A stretch of 64,000 bases of DNA from JAJYLM01 sp964547905 (GTDB lineage: Bacteria > JAMCPX01): contig CAZJPN010000016.1 of assembly GCA_964547905.1 (NCBI GenBank), positions 1 to 64,000 on the forward strand, given 5' to 3'. Positions within the stretch are counted from its first letter, which is position 1. Every line of letters begins with the position of its first letter. Positions 1 through 8,419 of this stretch are shown here, in pieces. Below the pieces are notes generated by a model. The model was not told the DNA's origin and made no database searches. It was given only the letters and a program-made list of their open reading frames with translations. A program made the translations under genes and the position numbers.

Positions 1-39
1 ACTTCCTAAAATCGATTTTAAACGCTCTTTATTTATCAG

Positions 40-492
40 TTGATACCAAACCATACACCATTCTTACCTATTAATTTTTTTCTATTATCAATTTTTATCA
101 TGCTTATACACAATATTCTGAGTACACCCGACATCCTTAAAGCCTACTTACCAGAATACAACAGGCGTTTTAACTTTCCTTCTCAGAAACAAGGTGCAGC
201 CTTTCGAAAAGCTCCCGGTATCGATAAACTGGATCGTATCTTATGTCTCAAGGATACAAGGGTCGTCAGTGCTGACCACACTATATCGTTTGAAGGACTG
301 ATCCTCCAGATACCACCGTCGAACAAGTTTCGTTCTATCGTAAAACAGCATGTAGAGGTCTTACAGATACGGGATGGGAGTATAGAAATCGTTTACAGGG
401 GGCAATCGGTTGCAAAATTTAGCCCTGAAGCAGTGACACGCTTAATAAAGCGTACCTTAACAGAGCATTCTCAATTAAAATTGGCTGTCTAA
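40..492 (+). pseudogene. C-terminal remnant of an insertion-sequence transposase (ISNCY/integrase-like)
   Basis: The frame is open from a stop at 19-21 to 492 and gives about 150 residues with no catalytic DDE core. The readable part (residues about 35-145) contains EYNRRF followed by a small beta-rich domain (VVSADHTISFEG, VEVLQIRDG). That is the usual C-terminal end of ISNCY/IS1202-like integrase-core transposases, where a 'YLPEFNRRF'-type segment precedes the terminal beta domain. The first codon called is TTG without a ribosome site, so this is not an intact gene start. Either the transposase is truncated and frame-broken here, or an upstream frame continues outside the window. Two short end-type direct repeats follow directly at 507-545. 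Family assignment is from memory of the motif and is moderate; that it is a transposase tail is fairly secure. Confidence 0.7.
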
Positions 493-506
493 TGAATATG
501 CTTACC

Positions 507-545
507 GACATTTTCACGTGGTAATTAACTGACATATTGACGTGG
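507..545. repeat. Two 15-bp direct repeats at the end of the IS remnant
   Basis: GACATTTTCACGTGG (507-521) is repeated as GACATATTGACGTGG (531-545), two mismatches, with a 24-bp period. They lie just past the transposase stop codon, where repeated transposase-binding sites are expected in this kind of IS. The exact IS boundary cannot be placed because the other end is outside the window. Confidence 0.5.
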
Positions 546-653
546 CTTTAACACGATTTTGAGACACCTGATGCGGGATCCGGTCTTTTGTTCTTAACCC
601 GAAAAATGCAATAGTGAAGTTTGCAATAAATCTAATTATCCTTTCAGGGGTAC

Positions 654-705
654 CCTGCCAAAGGCAGGCCGTGCGATCCACTTATAGGGACATGGCATGC
701 CCCTA
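654..705. repeat. Two small hairpins between the IS remnant and gspI
   Basis: CCTGCC-AAA-GGCAGG (654-668) and TAGGGACATG/CATGCCCCTA (685-705, one mismatch, one-base centre) lie in the 286-bp gap between the IS remnant and the gspI stop. Neither is followed on the minus strand by a clear T-run, so a terminator is not well supported. The second looks like the 'GTAGGGGC...' type of dispersed palindromic repeat. No gspJ-like reading frame is visible in 493-778. Confidence 0.4.
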
Positions 706-778
706 CAATACAAAGGGTACTTATGTCTTCTGTATGGTTTTCATTGCGGGCACAGACACACAGCTCTATAAAGAAAAT

Positions 779-1204
779 CTAAGGGATCGACGTTGTAACG
801 GTCATGCCCTGCGATGCCGGCAGATAATCTATCAGCATCAGGTTCTCGGTATTGTTATGGAACTTCCAGCTTACGTTTACGGAAAGTACTGGCGGCAGGC
901 TTATGGGCAGTTCGATCGGAAGTGTAAGTCCATTCTCGTTTGTTGCCTCAACCGTGAACGAAGGGAATTGAGCAGAAAAAGATTTCACAGGTGGATTAAA
1001 GTCGCCAAAGTTCGCTTTTATCTCTTCTTCTCCAAGCCTGTAATCTGCAAGCATCATCGCAATACTGGTGTCATTTATATAATTTGAGGCATCGATATTC
1101 TGGTTCTCGAGCGACTGTATGGAAATCAAGCCCACCGCAAGTATTGCCACTGCAACGAGGAGCTCAAGCAAAGAAAATCCTTTTTCAAGATTTTTCCGGT
1201 TCAT
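779..1204 (-). CDS. gspI: Type II secretion minor pseudopilin GspI
   Basis: About 141 residues. A short basic leader (MNRKNLEKG) is followed by the prepilin site G-FSLLE with the conserved Glu at +5 and a 20-residue hydrophobic helix (LLVAVAILAVGLISIQSL), after which comes a soluble domain. The AILAVG run after the Glu is characteristic of GspI rather than GspG/H/J. GspI is a tip pseudopilin that normally forms a complex with GspJ and GspK. I start it at 1204, not at the longer in-frame Met at 1276, because a prepilin leader is short; this gives a 20-bp overlap with the end of gspH. It is the last gene of the secretion run, and its usual partners gspJ and gspK do not follow. Confidence 0.85.
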   Translation of the reverse strand: MNRKNLEKGFSLLELLVAVAILAVGLISIQSLENQNIDASNYINDTSIAMMLADYRLGEEEIKANFGDFNPPVKSFSAQFPSFTVEATNENGLTLPIELPISLPPVLSVNVSWKFHNNTENLMLIDYLPASQGMTVTTSIP

Positions 1205-1730
1205 AGTATTTGTCGTATATTGCCACCCTGCCTGTAAATGGATTGACCTCCAAGGAGTATACATCCTTTTTATCATCTTCTATATGAATGATAGTGTAGG
1301 GCATGTATCCCTGCGGATAAAATTGTATGGCAACATCGGTGGCGTTTTTACTGACCATGGTTGTATCTACGATTATATCCTCGAACCGAATACCGTTCGG
1401 AAGTTTTTCGGGTTTGCCGAGAATATCCTTATCCTGGTGCCATTCACACGTATTCGTTTCGACAGACGGAACGCACGTTTCAACCCAGTACTCGTTCTTT
1501 TTAAGATCGAATTTCATGCGGTAATAGTCTGTCTTCGAAAATACGGCCTTTGAGTATACATATCTGATAGTCGAAGACAGCCTCTGTGTGGATGTCCTGA
1601 GTTCTACGCTCGTGAGATCCATCAACCTCGGTGTAGCAATACCAAGCACCACGACCATAATAAACAGTACTACTACAAGCTCGATAAGGGTAAATCCCTT
1701 TAGGGAATCTAAGGTTTTATCTTTGTTCAT
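1185..1730 (-). CDS. gspH: Type II secretion minor pseudopilin GspH
   Basis: About 181 residues with a prepilin leader ending in LKG, cleavage before FTLIE, and a hydrophobic helix (LVVVLFIMVVVLGIATPRL). A GspH/FimT-type beta-rich domain follows, in which a small residue string such as RLSSTIRYVYSKAV marks the post-helix segment. GspH is a minor pseudopilin at the tip of the periplasmic pseudopilus. The Met at 1730 gives a typical 12-residue leader; an in-frame Met at 1748 is possible. Neither start has a strong ribosome site, so translation is probably coupled to gspG, 54 bp upstream. Confidence 0.8.
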   Translation of the reverse strand: MNKDKTLDSLKGFTLIELVVVLFIMVVVLGIATPRLMDLTSVELRTSTQRLSSTIRYVYSKAVFSKTDYYRMKFDLKKNEYWVETCVPSVETNTCEWHQDKDILGKPEKLPNGIRFEDIIVDTTMVSKNATDVAIQFYPQGYMPYTIIHIEDDKKDVYSLEVNPFTGRVAIYDKYYEPEKS

Positions 1731-1783
1731 AACATTATCATATATCACGAACAGGCAGGGTTCCGTCGCTGCCGAGTATCATA

Positions 1784-2227
1784 TCACTGGCATGAGCCCG
1801 TATCAAGGCTTGTTATGTCCTTATCCTTGCCCTCACCGCCTGGCTTGCCGTCTGCACCATAAGAAATAATCTCATAATCAGAACCATCCGGAGCCGGGCT
1901 TATATAAACATAATCATTCCCCCATGGATCCTTGGGAATATGCCCGCCTTCTATGTATCCACCCTCTTTCCAGCAGCACGGTATCTTCCCTATCGTGGGT
2001 TGTTCAACCAGTGCCTTCAACCCCTGCTCTGTTGTCGGGTACACATGATTATCGAGATAATAAAGCTTCAATGCTGTTTCGAGCGATTTGATATCTGCAC
2101 ACGCCTTAACTCTGTTTGCTTCTTCTTTTCTCGGTATTACATTCACTGCGACAAGGGTTGCAAGCAAACCTATAATAAGCACCACGACCATAATCTCAAT
2201 AAGGGTAAAACCTGTTTGTTTCTGCAT
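1784..2227 (-). CDS. gspG: Type II secretion major pseudopilin GspG
   Basis: About 147 residues, the usual length for GspG. The leader MQKQTG is cut before FTLIEIMVVV. The helix is followed by IPRKEEANRVKACADIKSLETAL, then YPTTEQGLKALVE, and a C-terminal PWGNDYVY / SYGADGKPGGEGKDKDI segment that forms the calcium-binding loop of major pseudopilins. Two consecutive ATGs lie at 2230 and 2227; the ribosome site AGGAGG sits 3 and 6 bp from them, so I prefer 2227. An unusual CC pair (near residue 88) occurs in the variable loop. It forms the shaft of the pseudopilus and is processed by a prepilin peptidase that is not in this window. Confidence 0.93.
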   Translation of the reverse strand: MQKQTGFTLIEIMVVVLIIGLLATLVAVNVIPRKEEANRVKACADIKSLETALKLYYLDNHVYPTTEQGLKALVEQPTIGKIPCCWKEGGYIEGGHIPKDPWGNDYVYISPAPDGSDYEIISYGADGKPGGEGKDKDITSLDTGSCQ

Positions 2228-2237
2228 CATTTACCTC

Positions 2238-3461
2238 CTAATGCACTAATTGATTCATCTGAAAGATCGGCAGAAGCACGGATAAAATTATAAACAGCAC
2301 AATACCTGCCATTATTAAAATAATAACAGGCTCGAGCAGTGCGGTCAGTGCGCTGACTGCTGTTGTAACATTATCCTCATACGTCAATGCGATCTTTTCA
2401 AGCATATTCTCAAGCTCACCGCTCTGTTCGCCTACTGCTATCATTCTTGTTACCATAGGCGGGAAGACGCCGCTTGCCCTCAGAGGTGCGGATATTGACG
2501 AACCTTCGACAATTGATACTTTGGCCTTTTCTATTGCCTGTCCGATTACGCTGTTGTTAACGATTGTTTTAACTATGTCCATGGCCTTTACCACCGGTAC
2601 GCCGCTCTTTAAAAGCGTTGCAAGCGTACGTGCGAATCTGGCTATGATCACAAGTCTTATAAGCCTGCCAAAAACCGGTATCCTGAGCAAAAAACCCTCA
2701 TATTTTATGCGTCCCTTTTGTGTCTTTATGTACCATTTAAAAAAATAATACGCACCAAGTGCTGCTATTATAAATAAATACCAGTATGTGCTCATTAGGT
2801 TGCTTACAAATATAAGCAATCTGGTAAAGATCGGCAAGGTTTGATTAACATCTTTGAATAACTGCGTTACCTTCGGAATGACAAATGTCATAAGTGCTAT
2901 CACGACAAACGTTGCAAGCAATGTCATAATTGCAGGATAAATAAGCGTGGCTATGACCCTGTATTTTAACTTCACCTGATTCTCAATATAATCAGCAAGC
3001 CTCTGAAGTACTATGTCCAGTGCACCGCTCGATTCACCTGCAGCGACCATATTTACATAAAATTCTGGAAAAACCTTTGGAGCTGTTTTTAAGGCATCTG
3101 CAAATGAACTTCCCTCGTTTATGCGCGTCTTGATATTACTCATGATCTTTTTTAACTTTATCTTGTCGATTTGCTCTACAATGGCGTCGAGTGCGTCAAC
3201 AAGCGTAAGGCCTGCCCCGATAAGACTGGATAACTGTCTTGTAACGATTGCAACATCCTGCTGTTTTATGCTCGTCAGTATATCCGACAGGCTTGTTTTG
3301 GCTATATTTTCGGATTGTTCTTCCGTCTCCTGACGAAAATCCGTAGCATAGACGCCGGCATCTTTAAGCTTTATACGGGCTGAATGCTGGGTATCCGCCT
3401 CTATAACACCACGTGTCGATTTGCCCTGAACTGTAAAGCCTTTATATTCAAAGATTGGCAT
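2238..3461 (-). CDS. gspF: Type II secretion inner-membrane platform protein GspF
   Basis: 407 residues, full length. It begins with the N-terminal FEYKGFTVQGKSTRGVIEAD segment and has two GspF repeats, each with the hallmark G-x-x-L-x-x-AL / VA-x-GE-x-SG-x-L pattern (VAAGESSGALD near 135 and VAVGEQSGELE near 340). Three long hydrophobic helices lie near 170-195, 220-240 and 375-400. GspF is the polytopic platform protein that couples the GspE ATPase to pseudopilus assembly. It begins 8 bp after the gspE stop without an obvious ribosome site, which fits translational coupling within the operon. Confidence 0.93.
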   Translation of the reverse strand: MPIFEYKGFTVQGKSTRGVIEADTQHSARIKLKDAGVYATDFRQETEEQSENIAKTSLSDILTSIKQQDVAIVTRQLSSLIGAGLTLVDALDAIVEQIDKIKLKKIMSNIKTRINEGSSFADALKTAPKVFPEFYVNMVAAGESSGALDIVLQRLADYIENQVKLKYRVIATLIYPAIMTLLATFVVIALMTFVIPKVTQLFKDVNQTLPIFTRLLIFVSNLMSTYWYLFIIAALGAYYFFKWYIKTQKGRIKYEGFLLRIPVFGRLIRLVIIARFARTLATLLKSGVPVVKAMDIVKTIVNNSVIGQAIEKAKVSIVEGSSISAPLRASGVFPPMVTRMIAVGEQSGELENMLEKIALTYEDNVTTAVSALTALLEPVIILIMAGIVLFIILSVLLPIFQMNQLVH

Positions 3462-3469
3462 AGTTCAAT

Positions 3470-5182
3470 TTAAACCACTTCGGTTACCTCGTCTTGTGTA
3501 ACCCTTAAAATTTCTTTAATGGTCGTTATACCGCTGACTACCTTCTTAATGCCGTCCTCTTTTAAGGTGGTCATTCCTTTTTTAATCGCAGCGTGTTTTA
3601 TCATGGATGAATCCACCTCTCTCGTAATCATGGAACGGATTTCATCATCTATAATAAGAATCTCATAAATGCCTGTCCTACCTTTATAACCCGTATTAAC
3701 ACAGTTTACACAACCTTTCCCTTTATAGAGAACATCACCCTGCAATAAATCTCTGGTCATACCTATTTCCATCAATTCTTCATCATCCGGTCTGTAAGCA
3801 GTTTTACAAACAGGACATATTGTTCTTACAAGCCTCTGTGCAATAATTGCAACAACAGAAGAAGAAACAAGAAACGGCTCGATACCCATATCTATAAGCC
3901 TTGTTATGCCGCCTGCTGAATCATTCGTGTGCAGCGTGGAAAAGACAAGGTGGCCTGTCAGAGATGCTTGAACTGCTATTTCAGCAGTCTCCCTATCCCT
4001 TATTTCACCGACAAGCACTATATCAGGATCCTGCCTCAGGATCGAACGGAGGCCGTTGGCAAATGTAAGATCGATCTTTGAGTTAACCTGGATCTGGCCT
4101 ATGCCTTTTATCTGATACTCTACAGGATCTTCTATGGTCAGTATATTTACCTCCGGTGAATTAAGGACCGACAGTACGGAATAAAGTGTGGTTGTCTTAC
4201 CGCTACCGGTTGGACCTGTAACCAATATAATACCATTGCTCCTCTTTATAAGCTGATTAATAAGTCTGAGCTTTTCGTCGACAAGACCGATGTTATTGAG
4301 CCCGATGAGCACGCTCGATCTATCGAGCAACCTCATAACAACTCTCTCTCCGAATGAAGTCGGTATAATGGATGTTCTTATATCGACATCCTTCCCGGCT
4401 ATTTTTATCCTTATCCTTCCATCCTGCGGCAGTCTTTTTTCTGCTATATTCATCCCTGCCATTACCTTTACCCTTGAGATGATGCTCGATTGAAACCGCT
4501 TTGGTGGTTTTATAATTTCATAAAGTATTCCGTCTATCCGGTACCTGACCGACAACTCTTTTTCAAAAGGTTCTATGTGAATATCACTTGCACGCTTCTT
4601 GACTGCCTCAAACATCAAGGAATTAATCAACCTTATGATAGGCGCCTCATCGGTTGCATCAAGAAGGTCTTGAGGTTCATTTAACTCCTGGGCCACATGA
4701 TCGAGATTTGTGTCTTCAAGCTCATCAACCATATCCTCTGTACTGACCTCTATCCTGTCGTAGTAAATATTTACAGCGTTTATAACATCTCTCTGTGTAA
4801 CAAGAACCGGCCTAACGGACGCATCAAGGAAGCGCTCCGCATCATTTATAGCCTCGATATTCGTAGGATCTATGATGCCTAGCCTTACAAACCCATCTGT
4901 CTTATCCAATGGTAGTATGCCAAAACGCCTTGAAAAGTTCTTGGGAAATTTCTGAATCAGCTCTATGTCAAGCTTCATGCTCGTAAGATTGGTTATATAT
5001 TCAATATCAAACTGTTCTGCCAGCGCCTTGATAAGATCCACTTCCGTTATAACCTTGAATTTGGTAAGCAGTAATTCACCGAGTTTACCGCCCTTTTCTT
5101 TTTGATATGCGAGAGCCTCTTCAAGCTGTTCCGGGGTTATAATGTTGAGAAGTAACTCTCCTATCAAAACCCTTTTTTTCAT
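3470..5182 (-). CDS. gspE: Type II secretion assembly ATPase GspE
   Basis: 570 residues. It has an N-terminal T2SSE_N domain (GELLLNIITPEQLEEAL), a linker, and a C-terminal motor domain with Walker A GPTGSGKTTT near 322, an Asp box (TIEDPVEY), Walker B LVGEIRDRETAE and the His box TGHLVFSTLHTNDS. The four-cysteine zinc motif CPVC...CVNC (about 470-510), diagnostic of GspE/PilB-type assembly (not retraction) ATPases, is intact. The enzyme hydrolyses ATP in the cytoplasm to drive pseudopilin addition. The start overlaps the gspD stop by four bases (ATGA). GspE and PilB are close relatives; the surrounding gspC/D genes decide for GspE. Confidence 0.94.
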   Translation of the reverse strand: MKKRVLIGELLLNIITPEQLEEALAYQKEKGGKLGELLLTKFKVITEVDLIKALAEQFDIEYITNLTSMKLDIELIQKFPKNFSRRFGILPLDKTDGFVRLGIIDPTNIEAINDAERFLDASVRPVLVTQRDVINAVNIYYDRIEVSTEDMVDELEDTNLDHVAQELNEPQDLLDATDEAPIIRLINSLMFEAVKKRASDIHIEPFEKELSVRYRIDGILYEIIKPPKRFQSSIISRVKVMAGMNIAEKRLPQDGRIRIKIAGKDVDIRTSIIPTSFGERVVMRLLDRSSVLIGLNNIGLVDEKLRLINQLIKRSNGIILVTGPTGSGKTTTLYSVLSVLNSPEVNILTIEDPVEYQIKGIGQIQVNSKIDLTFANGLRSILRQDPDIVLVGEIRDRETAEIAVQASLTGHLVFSTLHTNDSAGGITRLIDMGIEPFLVSSSVVAIIAQRLVRTICPVCKTAYRPDDEELMEIGMTRDLLQGDVLYKGKGCVNCVNTGYKGRTGIYEILIIDDEIRSMITREVDSSMIKHAAIKKGMTTLKEDGIKKVVSGITTIKEILRVTQDEVTEVV

Positions 5183-7542
5183 GGTTTCTCAGTTGTCCCG
5201 GTTTGTTTTGCAGCCTCTGTGGTAAAGGCAGTCCCTGTCAAAGGCACAGCAACTGTTGGCGGAGAAAAAGTCTGGTTTTTAAAAGTTTTGGTGGTTGTTG
5301 TTAAAGTTACACCCTGCGTTTCGGTCATTGATGTACCTGCAGTCATACCCCGAGAAGTGACACCGCTTACCGGGGACACCGCACTCTGCGTCATGGTTGT
5401 GCCTGTGGGATTGATCGCCTGATGAGGGACCGGAAATTCTCCTTCTGGGGTAATATAGGTTTCACCCGTAAACAAAAGTGGGGCTGGTTGTTTTGTGTTC
5501 TCCTGTTCGGCTTTATTCATCTCGTTGAAGGTGGAAGTAAACGGGCTGTTCTTTAACTCGTAACCGAAAGTTTCTTTTTCGAATTTCTTTGATTGTTCTT
5601 CTTTCAGGAGGTTTATCTGCGCTATATCCGATTGATCCTTTACAATGTATGGGGTAAGGAAGATCATGAGATCCGTTTTATCATTGGACTTGTTCGAATA
5701 CCTGAAAAGCCATCCTATCAACGGCAAATCACCAAGGAATGGAATCTTGCTTTCACTCACACTCGAGTTGTTTTGAAGTAATCCGCCAATGACTATAGTA
5801 CTCCTGTTTTTAACGGTAACGACGGTTTGGGCAGAGCGTTTTGATGTCGTAACACCAACTTCATTGGCATTAAGTCCCTGAGGGGACGGAATAATGGCTG
5901 TAAGTTCAAAATCGAGCTTTAGCCTTACATAATCACCGGCATTGATCTGCGGCGTAATTTTCAATTTCAGACCAACATCCTGTCTTTGAACGAATGTCTG
6001 TGTATATCCGCTGATCTGGCCTATGGCCTGGCCTGTTGGTATAGGAACGTTTTGACCAACCATAATCTCAGCAGGCTCATTGTCGGTAGCGAGTATGTTC
6101 GGAGTCGATAGGACATTTGCCTCGCTGCTTGTTTCGAGTGCATTTATAAAAGAAATGATATTGGGGTAGGTAACGCCATTCAATGTAATGGTTCCGTTTA
6201 TAATGCCCATGGACAGACCTGTTTGGCTAAAAGGGCCGAGCGGGCTTGTTGTTGTCGGAAGTATTTGACTGCCTGCACCCATATTGCTCACCGCGCCTAA
6301 CTGCGTACCGCCTGCATACAGATTGGGTATCGCATTCAGATCCACACCAAGTTGTTTTGTTCCGCTCAATGAAAGCTCGGCTATAACAGCCTGAACATAA
6401 ACCTGCCTCCTCCTTATATCAAGCTCCTGGATAACACCCTTCAGGATTTGATAATCCTGCGGTGTTGCGATGATTATAAGAGAGTTTGTCGCTGGATCAG
6501 CGGTTATCTTAACGCCACCTGCAAGCTGTGCAACGGCTGCACCGTGCTGTGCAGCCTGGCCCGGTACGGAAGGTGTACCGCTCCCGGCAAGGGTTGCAAG
6601 GGTGGACGCAAGCTTCGCGGCATTGGCATTTTTGAGATAATAGACATGTATCTGCCCTTCTCCCACAACAGGGACATCGAGCTTCTGGATCAGAACTTCA
6701 ATCGATGCTATCTCATCGGCACTCGCAACAAGGATCAAGGAATTCGTTCTGTCGTCGTACAGAACTTTAATCGGCTGCTGTGCCTGAGCAGCCTGATTGG
6801 GCCTCAAGAACCCGAACGTAGGTTTTGTTTGTCCCGTATAGAGATTATTTATTATAGTGGCAACACTCTGTGCAGTGGCATACTTAAGCCTTATTACCTG
6901 AATAGTTTGTCTGTTTATATCCGTATCCAGTTCCCGTATAATCTTCAGGAGCCTGTCTATATTGGAAGCGGATTCCGTAACGATCAATGTATTGGTAGGA
7001 TCGTACGGCTGAATATTGCCGAATGCCGACAGAAAAGGCCTCAAAACATTGGCCATATCGTTTGCAGTTATATAATGAAGCGGTATAACCTGTGTAATAT
7101 AAACGTCACTTGTTTGTTCGGGCTTTCTTCCAAGATATGTACTTATGTTTGCACCCTTGGCATCCCTGAGCGAAAGTACCTTGATCACATTTCCCGTACC
7201 TACCGTGGTAAGCTGGTTTACCTGAAGTACGGATTCAAATATTTTCCAAGCTTCATCTATTGTGACAGGGGTAGGAGAGATAATCGTAACCTTCCCTGTG
7301 ACATTTTGACCGAGTATAAAATCTTTTCCCGTGATCTTGCTTATTACCTTTATGAAATCCTTTATATCAACATCGTTAAAATCCATTGTAACCTTGGGGA
7401 CACCCGAAGTTTTTTGCCTTCCTGCAGGTCTATGCACCGTCACGGAGGTAATGGTAAGCCCTGCTTCTTCTGCATTCACCGGCACCGATATAAATATTAT
7501 CGAAATTATAAATGTAATAAAAATTATCAACCTCTTAGTCAT
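5179..7542 (-). CDS. gspD: Type II secretion outer-membrane secretin GspD
   Basis: 787 residues. A signal peptide ends at VNA near residue 24. An N0 domain (VTMDFNDVDIKDFIKVI) follows, then the N1-N3 ring domains with the repeated 'I-x-x-L-D' helices, and the secretin barrel with the VPIPTG gate region near 505 and a final GGLL...VPFLGDLP-like segment (KIPFLGDLPLIGWLF) near 595-610. After about residue 640 there is an unusually long, Thr-, Pro- and Gln-rich tail of roughly 140 residues. The protein forms the multimeric channel through which folded exoproteins leave the periplasm. There is no pilotin gene nearby. A ribosome site (AAGGTGG) precedes the ATG at 7542. Confidence 0.94.
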   Translation of the reverse strand: MTKRLIIFITFIISIIFISVPVNAEEAGLTITSVTVHRPAGRQKTSGVPKVTMDFNDVDIKDFIKVISKITGKDFILGQNVTGKVTIISPTPVTIDEAWKIFESVLQVNQLTTVGTGNVIKVLSLRDAKGANISTYLGRKPEQTSDVYITQVIPLHYITANDMANVLRPFLSAFGNIQPYDPTNTLIVTESASNIDRLLKIIRELDTDINRQTIQVIRLKYATAQSVATIINNLYTGQTKPTFGFLRPNQAAQAQQPIKVLYDDRTNSLILVASADEIASIEVLIQKLDVPVVGEGQIHVYYLKNANAAKLASTLATLAGSGTPSVPGQAAQHGAAVAQLAGGVKITADPATNSLIIIATPQDYQILKGVIQELDIRRRQVYVQAVIAELSLSGTKQLGVDLNAIPNLYAGGTQLGAVSNMGAGSQILPTTTSPLGPFSQTGLSMGIINGTITLNGVTYPNIISFINALETSSEANVLSTPNILATDNEPAEIMVGQNVPIPTGQAIGQISGYTQTFVQRQDVGLKLKITPQINAGDYVRLKLDFELTAIIPSPQGLNANEVGVTTSKRSAQTVVTVKNRSTIVIGGLLQNNSSVSESKIPFLGDLPLIGWLFRYSNKSNDKTDLMIFLTPYIVKDQSDIAQINLLKEEQSKKFEKETFGYELKNSPFTSTFNEMNKAEQENTKQPAPLLFTGETYITPEGEFPVPHQAINPTGTTMTQSAVSPVSGVTSRGMTAGTSMTETQGVTLTTTTKTFKNQTFSPPTVAVPLTGTAFTTEAAKQTGTTEKP

Positions 7543-7552
7543 TTCGCCACCT

Positions 7553-8419
7553 TTACTGTACTGTATAATTTAAAGTCATTGATTGCCCATTCCTATCAAT
7601 GTTTACCGTAAAACGTCTTTCGTTCTGCAACTGCTGAAAAAGCTGCAATGCACTTTCGGGGGTAGTTACCTGAATGCCGTTCACGCTGTGGATTACATCC
7701 CCATCCTGCAGACCGATATTCGCATATATACTGCCCGGCGTTATAGCGAATATCCTGTAACCGTTAATCTTGTTGCCAGCTATATTCGGAATAACCCGAG
7801 CCTGTGTCAGCAGCTCTCCCATATTCTGTGTTGCTGATTTAAACTGACTCTCGGGTATAACATAATTACCCTGCCCAACCTTTTGAATATTCCCTCCGGT
7901 TAAGGACGGTAATCCTGCCATACCCTGATTTCCTTCCTCATACATACTTAATTCTTCTTTAGCACCATTATGCAATAATATCACTTTTTTTCTTTCTATG
8001 GCCAGGACTATGGCATTACCTATGGTATCCTTTACTCTGTAAACATTGATATCGTTGTTAAGCTGTATCACGGCATACGCATACTCTGTCGGCCCCGCAA
8101 CAGTGCCGAGCAGCTTGGCGTCTAAATTGCTCTTGTATACCGGACCGGTATTTCCATTTACTATATCTTCAAGCCCATGTGCCGAAGAATTAAAAATATT
8201 CCTGTCCACTATACTCTCGTAGTATTTTTCCTCTTTTTTTATAGGAGGTAACATTACTTTTTGTTCAAAAGACACAGCACCGCTGTTTTCAGACGGCAAT
8301 GCAAATAATTTTGATTTGACGTAGGATGCCGTAAAAGATGCCATAACATACGAAAGTAAAATCAGCATCACAATATTTACCAACCATGAATATTTCTTAA
8401 ACAGCTCTATATAATTCAT
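7553..8419 (-). CDS. gspC: Type II secretion protein GspC with PDZ domain
   Basis: 288 residues. There is one N-terminal membrane helix (about 13-33), a periplasmic homology region containing the typical DRNIFN and LLGTVAG strings (about 72-110), and a C-terminal PDZ domain (NGYRIFAITPGSIYANIGLQDGDVIHSVNG, about 220-285). GspC links the inner-membrane platform to the N0 domain of the secretin and helps select substrates. The ATG at 8419 lies 23 bp inside the end of hflX and is preceded by AGGG. It is the first gene of the gspC-I run, so the secretion operon appears to be read through from the hflX/hfq/dnaE genes. Confidence 0.9.
   Translation of the reverse strand: MNYIELFKKYSWLVNIVMLILLSYVMASFTASYVKSKLFALPSENSGAVSFEQKVMLPPIKKEEKYYESIVDRNIFNSSAHGLEDIVNGNTGPVYKSNLDAKLLGTVAGPTEYAYAVIQLNNDINVYRVKDTIGNAIVLAIERKKVILLHNGAKEELSMYEEGNQGMAGLPSLTGGNIQKVGQGNYVIPESQFKSATQNMGELLTQARVIPNIAGNKINGYRIFAITPGSIYANIGLQDGDVIHSVNGIQVTTPESALQLFQQLQNERRFTVNIDRNGQSMTLNYTVQ

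Noticed and set aside
614..1553. Plus-strand open frames over gspI and gspH
   Set aside because: They are antisense to clear pseudopilin genes, lack ribosome sites and show no recognisable family.
6448..7611. 387-codon plus-strand frame opposite gspD
   Set aside because: Composition is Cys/Tyr/Arg-rich nonsense typical of an antisense shadow; gspD is unambiguous.
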